This document shows positions 56,123-64,000 of a stretch of 64,000 nt of DNA, in pieces; the stretch's first letter is position 1; the number at the start of each line of letters is the position of its first letter. The DNA lies in NCBI GenBank assembly GCA_037355855.1, contig CM074766.1:124001-188000 (forward strand). Reading direction: 5' to 3'. The DNA is from Pseudo-nitzschia pungens. Lineage: Eukaryota; Bacillariophyta; Bacillariophyceae; Bacillariales; Bacillariaceae. Position numbers and translations under genes: made by a program. The notes beneath the pieces were generated by a model, which was given only the letters and a program-made list of their open reading frames with translations, was not told the origin of the DNA and did not search any database.

Positions 56123-59100
56123 ATGGGAGTCGGGACCGACTTTTTGCCCCGCGTCATCGCGGCGGCGGGCCGTCCACTAGACCTGGCCGATTTCCGGGAC
56201 GGGATTCCCCTGCCCGAATCGGCGTTGGCTCAAGACAAGCAGCACCAGCAACAGCGGAGACCGTTGCGGATTGGCATCGATGTCGCCTCCTGGATCTACC
56301 GGGCGGGATTTGCCTTTGGGGATAGATTGATGGTGGACGAGCGGCATTTGTCGGCCTTCGGGCGGGCCAGTCTCCACAAGGAGCGGGAGCAGGAACAGGA
56401 AAAGAATCGACAGAATCCAAAGTTGCCGCAGCAGCAGCAGAATCTAAATCAGAATCAGAATCTACATGATCAACATCAACTGGAGGAGAAAGAAAAACAA
56501 CGACAACAACGACAACAACGACAGCGGGAGCATGACGAGAAAATCCGAAACTACTGCGAGGCCTGCGCTAACTACGTCGTGCGGCGCCTGCGAGTCCTCA
56601 AGCAGGACAGCAACGCTCAGCTCCTGGTGGTCTTTGACGGGAGAACCCCTCCCATCAAGAAGGCGACGGTGACCAGGCGCCGGAGGGCTCGCCAAGGATA
56701 TCAGGCCCTCCGGGACGGGATTTCGAATGCAACTACGAATGCAACTGCTGCGAATGCGAATGCGAATGGAACCTCGTTCCCCGCTAGTCCTGCTACGCCC
56801 ACGATGCAGCAAACTAAGAATGACATCCAACAGCGCGTCATCGCCAACAGAAGGGCCGGACCGGGCGAGCACGTCCCGCAGATTGTTAGATTCATCATCG
56901 ACAAGCTCAACAAGGAACGGGAAGACGCAGTCAACTCGATGCTCAACAATCACAACAATCACAACAACAACAACAACAACGAGACCCCCCTCGCGTCCTG
57001 GATGGTGGCTCCATACGAAGCCGATGCCCAGCTGGCCTACCTGTCGAAGCGATGCTACATCGATCTGGTTGTTGCCGAGGACACGGACCTGGTGGCCCAT
57101 GGCTGCCGAGCCGTTCTGTACCGGTGTCTGGAACCGACGCGGATCTGCTCCAAGACCTGGGCGGGCGGATGCCACATTGCCAAGGGCGAGCTACTGGAGT
57201 TTCAAGCCCTGGGAGCGACCCGGGACGTCTTCCTTGCAAACCATCCACCGCGATCGCAGCAGCTGGATTTTACGGACTTTACCCCCGTCATGATGGCCGT
57301 CCTGTTTGTGTTGCTGGGGTGCGACTACAACGGGTATTGCAAGCTCAAGGGAATCGGGATTACCACGGCCTGTCAGATCGTCCGCAAGGCCTTTTTGGAG
57401 CGGCGGATGCCGGGAATGGGAATGGGAAGGAACGGTGACAGTAGTCTCAACGAGAACAAAAACAGTACCAACGATCCTTCCAAAAAGGATCATCCCCATG
57501 GGACCAATAACCAGCACCTCCACCATTATCATAACAAATCATGTCTCGCCGTGGTCTGGGAGGAGGCCTATGCCCACTCGCGCGAACCCTCCGAGGTCTT
57601 TACCGACGAATTCAAGACACACTATCAGCAATCCTTTGTCGAGGCCCTCGTCATGTACCGGCACCCGGTCGTCTTTGATCCGCTCATACAAAACTGCCTG
57701 CTGATTCCGGCCCCCGTGCCGCACGATTGGGGAGGCGAGCATGCGGGAACTGCTGCGGCTCGCCTGGGAGACCCCGAGCTGGTGGAGGGATGTCCCGAGT
57801 ACGCGAGGCTGCTGACCGATCCCAACCGCCTGGTGAGAGTGGTGGGAGAGCTCCCCCCGACCCCGAAAGAGTGCGTCGATATTGCCCAGGGAATATCCCA
57901 CGATCGGTGGAGGCTCAAGAAACCGACTCCGATCTATGACAACGTCACAAACAGCAATGATGCGAACAATGGCACCAAGACCCCCGGAACCAATAAGAAT
58001 GCCGCCGCGAGTCCGACGCGCAACCAGATCACGCCCCAGAGTCCCCCTTCGTCGAGAGGAGGAAGCGGTTTCTCATCATCCTCGAAGCAAGATCGCTTTT
58101 CCCGGGCTTGGACCCACGGCAGCGGTTCGAAAAGAACCGAGAGGGAGAGTCCCGTTTACGAACAGCAGCAGCAGCTGCAACAACGACTGCGATCGTTGCC
58201 GTCGTCGCCGTCGCCGTCGTCGTCTCCCGTGAGCAAGAAGCGCCGCACCGATGCTAGGAAGTCTCCCGGGAAAATCCTCCGGGCCTTCGCGCCGGAACCG
58301 GAATCGGGATTGCCGGACAACCAACTCCAACACAAACACAAGAGCAACAACGCGAGGATGGACGTCCGCAGCGATCGCCGAGAATCCCTCGAAGGCGACG
58401 AGATTGCTGCCATTGCCGCCGGCGGATTCCGCAAGGAGGACCCAAAGCCCAGCCTCCACGGAACCGAGCCCCAGCTGTCCCGGACCCTGTTTCCTCCGGC
58501 CGCAGGTGCAGATGCAGCCAACATAGAAAAGAAAAAAGCGCTGCCGGCCTCCTCGCCGGAAGAGGACCGCGACGAAGAAGAAGACCGAACCGACACTGAT
58601 ATGGACACAGACCAAGCCAGCAAGAACCTGCTGGCCTCGACGACTCCCGAACCAAGCAGCACAAGTGGGGGAGAAACCCTGACGCTGTCCTCGTCGAAGG
58701 CTACCACGGCTACGATGAGCCTACAAACCCAGTCCCAATCGCAGTCTCAATCGCAGTCCCAATCCTCTCGCAAGGTAGCAGCTAGAGCAGCCACGCAAAA
58801 CCAAGCAACATCGTCGACTTCCTCGTCTGCCGAACCCGCCAGCGTGGATTTGTTGAAGCAATCTTCCTCCTCCGCGACTCGCGGTTCCCAACCTACACCA
58901 AAGGGAACCACGCAGGCGATTCCGAGAGCAAAGGGATCCCCCGCTCCGACAGCAGGACTGTTCACGCCGACCCGGGCACGGTCGCAGTCACAGTCACAGT
59001 CTAGGTCTCCATCGCAGTTCTCACTGCAATCGCAATCGCAATCACCATCGCAGACGCCACACTCGGAGATCCGGTTCCAGACGCAGCAATCCCCGTGCCA

Positions 59101-59413
59101 GTCGTACGCCATTCGGACGCCGCTGAGCTCTCCCGGCGGAAAGTCGACGAACGAAGTGCTGAACGACGTTCTCTCGCCGTCGTCGGCCTTTTCGAACTCC
59201 GTAGCAGCGCTTCGGATGGTTGCCGTGACGTGCCGTGACAGTGCCGCCTGTGCTACCGCATGCGTGTGCTACCGACTTTTGGACCCGTGGTTGTCTTGGA
59301 CGATCGCTGCAATCATTCCGCGAGTGTTTTCGTGCCGTGGCGAAACGAAACGAAACGAAACGAAACGAAACGAAACGAAAGGGTCTCATGATCATAGAAT
59401 ATATCAAGAATAA
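56123..59413 (+). CDS. EXO1: EXO1-like XPG/Rad2-family nuclease
   Basis: Single open frame of 1096 codons from ATG 56123 (MGVGTDFLPRVIAAAGRPLD). Rad2-family nucleases cut 5' flaps or resect ends using two metal ions held by acidic residues. All expected blocks are present: Asp53 in GIDVASWIYR, Asp172 in LLVVFDGRTPPIKK, Glu299 and Asp301 in APYEADAQLAYL, Glu319, Asp320 and Asp322 in VVAEDTDLVAHGC, and Asp401 in LLGCDYNGYCKLKGIGITTA, which begins the helix-hairpin-helix. The GCDY motif and the later VVFDPLIQNCLLIPAP segment favour EXO1 over FEN1 or XPG. A Gln/Asn/Lys-rich insert (about 85-138) and an Asn-rich loop (272-287) interrupt the core. The C-terminal half is Ser/Gln-rich and disordered, with KKRRTD (possible nuclear signal). 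The last residues read through a CGAAA repeat, so the true C terminus may be different. No frame break in the core. Confidence 0.85.
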   Translation: MGVGTDFLPRVIAAAGRPLDLADFRDGIPLPESALAQDKQHQQQRRPLRIGIDVASWIYRAGFAFGDRLMVDERHLSAFGRASLHKEREQEQEKNRQNPKLPQQQQNLNQNQNLHDQHQLEEKEKQRQQRQQRQREHDEKIRNYCEACANYVVRRLRVLKQDSNAQLLVVFDGRTPPIKKATVTRRRRARQGYQALRDGISNATTNATAANANANGTSFPASPATPTMQQTKNDIQQRVIANRRAGPGEHVPQIVRFIIDKLNKEREDAVNSMLNNHNNHNNNNNNETPLASWMVAPYEADAQLAYLSKRCYIDLVVAEDTDLVAHGCRAVLYRCLEPTRICSKTWAGGCHIAKGELLEFQALGATRDVFLANHPPRSQQLDFTDFTPVMMAVLFVLLGCDYNGYCKLKGIGITTACQIVRKAFLERRMPGMGMGRNGDSSLNENKNSTNDPSKKDHPHGTNNQHLHHYHNKSCLAVVWEEAYAHSREPSEVFTDEFKTHYQQSFVEALVMYRHPVVFDPLIQNCLLIPAPVPHDWGGEHAGTAAARLGDPELVEGCPEYARLLTDPNRLVRVVGELPPTPKECVDIAQGISHDRWRLKKPTPIYDNVTNSNDANNGTKTPGTNKNAAASPTRNQITPQSPPSSRGGSGFSSSSKQDRFSRAWTHGSGSKRTERESPVYEQQQQLQQRLRSLPSSPSPSSSPVSKKRRTDARKSPGKILRAFAPEPESGLPDNQLQHKHKSNNARMDVRSDRRESLEGDEIAAIAAGGFRKEDPKPSLHGTEPQLSRTLFPPAAGADAANIEKKKALPASSPEEDRDEEEDRTDTDMDTDQASKNLLASTTPEPSSTSGGETLTLSSSKATTATMSLQTQSQSQSQSQSQSSRKVAARAATQNQATSSTSSSAEPASVDLLKQSSSSATRGSQPTPKGTTQAIPRAKGSPAPTAGLFTPTRARSQSQSQSRSPSQFSLQSQSQSPSQTPHSEIRFQTQQSPCQSYAIRTPLSSPGGKSTNEVLNDVLSPSSAFSNSVAALRMVAVTCRDSAACATACVCYRLLDPWLSWTIAAIIPRVFSCRGETKRNETKRNETKGSHDHRIYQE
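59341..59380. repeat. (CGAAA)n microsatellite at the 3' end of the EXO1-like frame
   Basis: Eight perfect pentanucleotides, read as ETKRN repeats in the nuclease frame. Confidence 0.95.
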
Positions 59414-60915
59414 AATAAAGGAAAACCCAATTGTACAATAACATTGTACAGCAAATAGCACTTATTCATCATTTTGGGACACGATTCAAGGAGATCGTAA
59501 AAACATTCCAAGTGTCGACAGATGCTTCTAGACAAGGACCAAAATGTAGCGTCGTGCAATAGGGCAATGGAAGAATTATCCGTGCGCACCAAGTCCTGTG
59601 TTCGAGCAAACTGTGCGGCAAGCATGCTACAGTGTGCGCGTACCATAGAGCGGCAAGCACCAACGATGCTCACAGACCGGGAATCACTCCGTCTCGCTTG
59701 CGTTGGGAACTCGTTCAATTCCATTCCAGTTGTTCTAGCCACCCTTTTGTGTTGTGAGTTGAGCCCAGTCAGCGCACTTTGGAACCACGAATCGCGCTGT
59801 GCATGGATTTGCAATCCCATCAACAAACAACATAACTCCTCCGTGAAAGCCGTGCAAGAAATCTGAGTTCCAACGCGCATTGATCTTTTGTCATAGCTCG
59901 ATGACAATCTACTTTAATCGACATGCAGAACCCAACGCATTAGAACGGTTGAACAATTGTCAACAGTTGCCTTGCTCTCCAATATCGAGAAGACGTTGAC
60001 TACGAAGTACGAAGCAGCATCTAGGAATGTCATTCTACTAGTTCTAGACAGTCCATTATCATTATTATTTTTTGATGCTCACGTGTGGGTTTTGGTGAGT
60101 TGATCTAGTGCATGTTCGAATCCCGAATCGTGCTCCACTAGACGGAGGACGGGCAGTCCTATTTCAATACTAACCAAGTTGAAGGCACACAAACAAAGGT
60201 CTGAAATCATGGTGCCTCACGCGAACCCACCACTCTATCTGGTACTCGTACCCAGTAGTAGTAGTAGTAGAATAGAACAATCGGTCGTCCTTCGTCTCCA
60301 CGTCCAAAGGTCGAAATACACAGAACTGCAGGTCTATAGTTCCCGCGGGGTGAGCAGCGAATGAATACGCGAGAGACAGGTTCTTTTCGCGGGAGGAAAC
60401 CCCTCGCAATAGCGCAACGAAGCAAACAATCATCCTTCGCACGATCCTAGTAATTTATTTGTTCCGTTAGGAATGCGCCCCATGCCACAAGCGCAGGCAT
60501 CGTCGCTCCCGCCATGATTACTGTCACCTTGTCTACGGTAAGTTAGGATACGAACGAATGGTTACCACCCGCTGCAAGCAGCAACTTGCCGGTCTCACTA
60601 CTAAACTGCGGATTCCACTTACACGACGTAAATGTGGAGCGTCAGAATCAAACGCACATACACAAAACACACAAAACACGACAGACACACACACGCACAC
60701 CAAAAATATGAAACACCAAAACAAACCAGCACTCCTCTGGGGGGTAAGATGCATTTTAGTTGTGGTATTGTTTTGTTATTGGTTTCGAGGATGATGGTTG
60801 GTTTCTTCTTCTATTATCCGTAGTAGTAATAGAAATAATAATAGAAATAGAAATGGTAGTAGTAGTAGTAGTAGTAGTAGTTTGTTGACTGTTCGTACCT
60901 ATAACCGAACCGTAC
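59414..60915. other. Intergenic between convergent EXO1-like and eL21 genes
   Basis: No supported gene. Short trinucleotide runs (AGT/GTA) occur at 60255-60271 and 60850-60882. Overlapping frames at 59404-59907 on both strands show no domain. Confidence 0.55.
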
Positions 60916-61401
60916 CTATACCAAATCACTGAACGGAAGAGGCTGGATGGTGGTGAGTTCCGTGTCACCGGGGCTCTTCAAAAAGTATCCCTCCTTCGGA
61001 AGCTTGGGCGTTCGCTTGAGGTTGACCTGGACCCCGGTCTTGGCGGCCTCGGCCTTGGCGGCCTCGTTGGTGACCTTTCTCGCCAGGATTTCCTTTTGGC
61101 ACTTGGAGTGACGAACGTGCTCGATTCTCACGTGGATGCGCTTCTCGATGATGCGGCCGTTGACCATCTTGTTGACGCGGACCCCGACGGCGGACTTGGT
61201 GACGTTGAAGACGATTCCGGTGCGTCCGTGGTACGTCTTGTGGGGCATGCCCTTGTGGATGGAGGGGTCGGCGAAGATGTCCACGTAGTCTCCGACCTTG
61301 ACGTTCATCAGGTATTGGGAGAGGTGGATGGGTCCGTGCTGCCGGAATTTCTTGGCAAACATGTGGCGCGTGCGCGCTCGGGTTCCGAAGGAGTGGGGCA
61401 T
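60916..61401 (-). CDS. RPL21: 60S ribosomal protein eL21
   Basis: 161 residues from ATG 61401 ([20 protein letters not shown]), matching the usual eukaryotic length of about 160. Family blocks in order: [30 protein letters not shown], the KOW-like [40 protein letters not shown] and the C-terminal [20 protein letters not shown]. Structural protein of the large cytosolic ribosomal subunit. The frame is open upstream of this ATG, but that part is a pyrimidine-rich 5' leader rather than protein. The CT-rich tract upstream (about 61470-61495 on the + strand as GA) may be a promoter or leader feature of ribosomal protein genes. Intact. Confidence 0.97.
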   Translation of the reverse strand: MPHSFGTRARTRHMFAKKFRQHGPIHLSQYLMNVKVGDYVDIFADPSIHKGMPHKTYHGRTGIVFNVTKSAVGVRVNKMVNGRIIEKRIHVRIEHVRHSKCQKEILARKVTNEAAKAEAAKTGVQVNLKRTPKLPKEGYFLKSPGDTELTTIQPLPFSDLV

Positions 61402-63090
61402 GGTGTCGTGTTGTTTCTTTGGGTTGCTGGACTGAAGGGGGGTGCTGGCTGAAACCGAAAAACGGAACGATCTGTCGAGAGAGAGAAAGAGAGATATGGA
61501 TGAAAGGACCGTTGATGATAGGATGGTCGGATCGAGCGGCAAGCAAAAGGAGAGCAGTGGTGAGTAAAAATTGCGTGGACCGCGAATCGTTTTCGGGTTC
61601 GTGGGACACGAAAAGACACGGAACTACGGATGCGGATTGCGGCGAATTGAGCAGCTGATGGGAGGGGCGGGGCGGGGGGACCGGACCGCACCGGGATGGA
61701 ATCGCAATCGTCGACGCGCAGGTTCGGTTTCGGTCCGCGTAGATCGGGGTCTCTCCTCCTTCGGAAGACGTCCCGAAATCTCTTCTTGCCTCCCAAATCC
61801 GAACAACGATCCGGGTGGGCTGGGCTAGAATAGGCTAGGCTGGACCGGGTTTCCCGATCCGCGTTGCGTCAACGGTGGCAACGACATCGCTCCCGTCGAC
61901 AACCTCCGGAAACCAAGGGTTGCGATGCAATGCAAGGCAACCGACATCCGAAAACCGCCGATGATTCCTCCGCCGATCGGTCTCCCTTTTCCATCCATCC
62001 TCCCACCGCTCCGTGCCGCTCGCACCGAACGTCGTTGCCCTCCGCGATGCTCCGCCACGCATCCACGCGTGCATGCATGCATGCATGCATGCATGCACAT
62101 CCTCCGTTCCTCAATCATCCGAACAATCCAATCCGAGCGACCCGCCATGGTCGGTTGCCCCCGGGGGGTGATACACACCTTACTCTGTTACGGAAAGATG
62201 AAAACTGCTACAGGATCGTCGAGAGGGGGAGAGAGATAGACAACCGATGGGGACGATCGTTCGTTGCGTGGAAACGTACCGTACCGCGTTGTTGCCTTAC
62301 TAAAATAAAAAGTCGGGGAAGGCCTTTGCTGGCGAGAGTACTACTAGTACTAGCTGCCCTGCGAGTGGGCCCCGTAAAATCTTACCGTACTGTACGAGAA
62401 CGGTAAGGCTCACGCGTGAATACGGAGCTGAATTTCGTGAGGGGGAGGGATGCCCGTTCGTCGTATTAGTTTGCATTTTAGTAAGCGAATGTAAGTGGTA
62501 AGAAGCTAGATCAGCCTTGAATTCAATTAGTCTGTCCTTCATACCGGTACTTACCGGTATGGGCGGAAGAATGGGTTCGTTGTTCATTCGTGTTTCCTTA
62601 TTTATTTGCGTAATACGTACATGTAGTATCTATTAATTCTATGTAATATATATAGTATATACTATAGACATGAAAGTAAACTTTAAACAGGATTGCTAAG
62701 TGTAATCACGGATCCTAAAAAGACTTGGCGCGAAGGCGCCAAAAATAGATAAGCTCGTAACCGAGCGGGACCCGGCTTACGACTTTTTCATATGTGCGGT
62801 AAATCTTAACTTACTCGCACTCTCCGCCCCTATGTTTTGAATTTGTGAGGAAGATTCGTGACATGAGGAATGGACTCTATGTTGTACTTGTAATTACGCA
62901 AGATGTACGGTACAGTGGTAATCTTGCTCGCACTCGCAATCGGCTCGGGGTCAGCTCTTTGTTCTTTGCTCTCTCTCTTCCTCTCTTTCTCTCTCAAAAT
63001 CGAAAAGACTTCACGTCGCTTCAGCGCAAAAGTTACTGTATGCAATAGGCGATCGAGTACGTGTAGTAGACGGCAGCGGCACAAGGAGTA
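61402..63090. other. Divergent intergenic region, no supported gene
   Basis: Lies between eL21 (-) and the small membrane protein gene (+). Contains the GCAT repeat at 62071-62096 and a GC-rich stretch at 61570-62060 without a convincing frame, plus CTTACC/GTACGG words near 62275-62410. Confidence 0.5.
62071..62096. repeat. (GCAT)n alternating purine-pyrimidine repeat
   Basis: Six copies of the self-complementary tetranucleotide GCAT, in the divergent region upstream of eL21. Confidence 0.95.
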
Positions 63091-63110
63091 ATGACAACGA
63101 CAACGACAAT

Positions 63111-63144
<34 letters not shown>

Positions 63145-63801
63145 CTGGGAATGATTGTGATGATGGCAATGGCAATGATTACGATGATGGCGATGCTTGC
63201 CGGAAGCATCACCAGCGGAACCACGATGTGGGTGGAAGCCACCACCGAGGAAGGATCCACCAAGCTGTCGGTTGCACCAGAACGAGAACGAGAACAAGAA
63301 CTCGAACAAGAACGAGAACGAGAACGAGTATTCGTGCGCGGGCACCGCAATCTGCACATCACGCCCTTCGAACACAGCCACGTTATCCATACCCCGGTGG
63401 ACATCCAGGGCACTATCTACATCAACGCGAATGCGCCTTATGAAATGTACGGAACCGAACCGCCGACGCTGTACGACGATGATGATGATTACAACAACAA
63501 CAACAACGAGCAGGACGACAAATACTACACCGACGACGGAGCGATCAACGAAGTCATGGTAAAGGCACGAAAGGAATTGTACGAAAAGGAACGCTTCGGA
63601 AGCACCGGTACCAGCAATGCGGGCAACGGTGCGAACGGCATCCGGGGAAACGGGGAGGATTCGGATTCGTCGTCTTCGTCTTCTCCGAGCGCGGCGTTCC
63701 ATCGTTTGGAAAGCGGGAGCCTGTCGGGAGCGCTGTTGCTCCTGGGGACCATCTCCACCACCAGCGCTCTGCTGCTCGCTGGCTTTGTTCCGGGTGTCTA
63801 G
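63091..63801 (+). CDS. Hypothetical membrane protein (236 aa)
   Basis: Frame from ATG 63091 to TAG 63801. The start is a Met/Thr repeat from an ACAACG run, followed by a hydrophobic segment (GMIVMMAMAMITMMAMLAGS) that could be a signal anchor. A more ordered central part follows (FVRGHRNLHITPFEHSHVIH, TPVDIQGTIYINANAPYEMY), then an Asp/Asn-rich stretch, a Ser run, and a C-terminal hydrophobic segment (GALLLLGTISTTSALLLAGF) ending in PGV, like a tail anchor. The charged middle has an Arg-Glu repeat (EREREQELEQERERERV). No family recognised. The opposite-strand 381-codon frame is a low-complexity mirror. The true N terminus may lie in an upstream exon. Confidence 0.5.
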
Positions 63802-64000
63802 GAGAGGAACGAATGAATCGGACCGCGCTGTTATTGGGTATGGGCACACGAAACGAAACGAAACGAGACGAGACGAGACAATCGGGAACCGCGGTGGTTT
63901 CCGGTCGCGTTGCGCGGAGGCGAGAGCGGAGCGGAGCGGGGCGGAGTTTTTGGGAGATCGATGCAACGCAATCATAGCGTGCCGCGGACTTCCGTGGTTG

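Noticed and set aside
60105..60135. Perfect B-box-like GTTCGAATCCC
   Set aside because: The flanking bases do not form a T stem and no cloverleaf fits upstream.
62830..63975. 381-codon minus-strand frame
   Set aside because: It mirrors low-complexity codons of the + strand frame at 63091-63801; its own sequence is poly-Val/Ile and Arg/Cys-His repeats without domain features.

Overview
The window looks like nuclear DNA of a diatom, probably a raphid pennate. It has spliceosomal introns of 155-258 nt with GT..AG ends, Asn/Gln/Ser/His-rich low-complexity protein segments, and several presequences of the heterokont plastid type (signal peptide, then an Ala-Phe junction; clearest is AQAFAP in the gene at 29.9 kb). 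It also carries a fusion of SET, aminopropyltransferase-like and AdoMet-decarboxylase-like regions with a signal peptide, an architecture I associate with diatom long-chain polyamine metabolism. The genus call is inference; no rRNA or organelle marker is present.

Layout. 0-8.5 kb: a Ser-rich protein with a PP1-docking-like motif (+), a Hop2/TBPIP meiotic recombination protein with a very long N-terminal extension (-), a small unknown ORF (-) and the first copy of a 95-bp MITE. 8.5-16.3 kb: a four-exon secreted SASA-type carbohydrate esterase (+) convergent with the SET/aminopropyltransferase/AdoMetDC-like fusion (-). 16.3-19.8 kb: gene-poor. 19.8-25.9 kb: a prohibitin/SPFH protein with a probable plastid presequence (-), a class-3-like lipase (+) and a two-exon plastid-type Mpv17/PMP22 membrane protein (-). 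26.8-28.6 kb: a 78-bp satellite with higher-order structure. 29.9-31.8 kb: a plastid-targeted multi-pass membrane protein (+). 33.6-39.4 kb: two tandemly oriented paralogous LRR proteins, the first badly broken. 41-49 kb: a Q/H-rich terminal exon (-), a nonautonomous hAT element, an inverted-repeat structure and a TPR-like protein (-). 49-56 kb: repeat-rich DNA with four more 95-bp MITE copies, one nested in a second foldback element, and one weak ORF (+). 56-64 kb: an EXO1/XPG-family nuclease (+), ribosomal protein eL21 (-) and a small membrane protein (+).

The genes form no operon-like module. Related roles recur: Hop2 and EXO1 are both recombination proteins, and three predicted plastid proteins are membrane or membrane-organising. 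The esterase and the polyamine-type fusion both carry signal peptides, which fits wall or secretory roles.

Two cautions. Seven genes with recognisable coding frames have internal reading-frame breaks (ten in total), and nine of the ten are net +1. They may be single-base insertion errors in the assembly, real decay, or something stranger, so coordinates of these genes are envelopes. Intergenic DNA is also filled with short variants of CTTACCGTAC / GTACGGTAAG, which I cannot assign to a known element.
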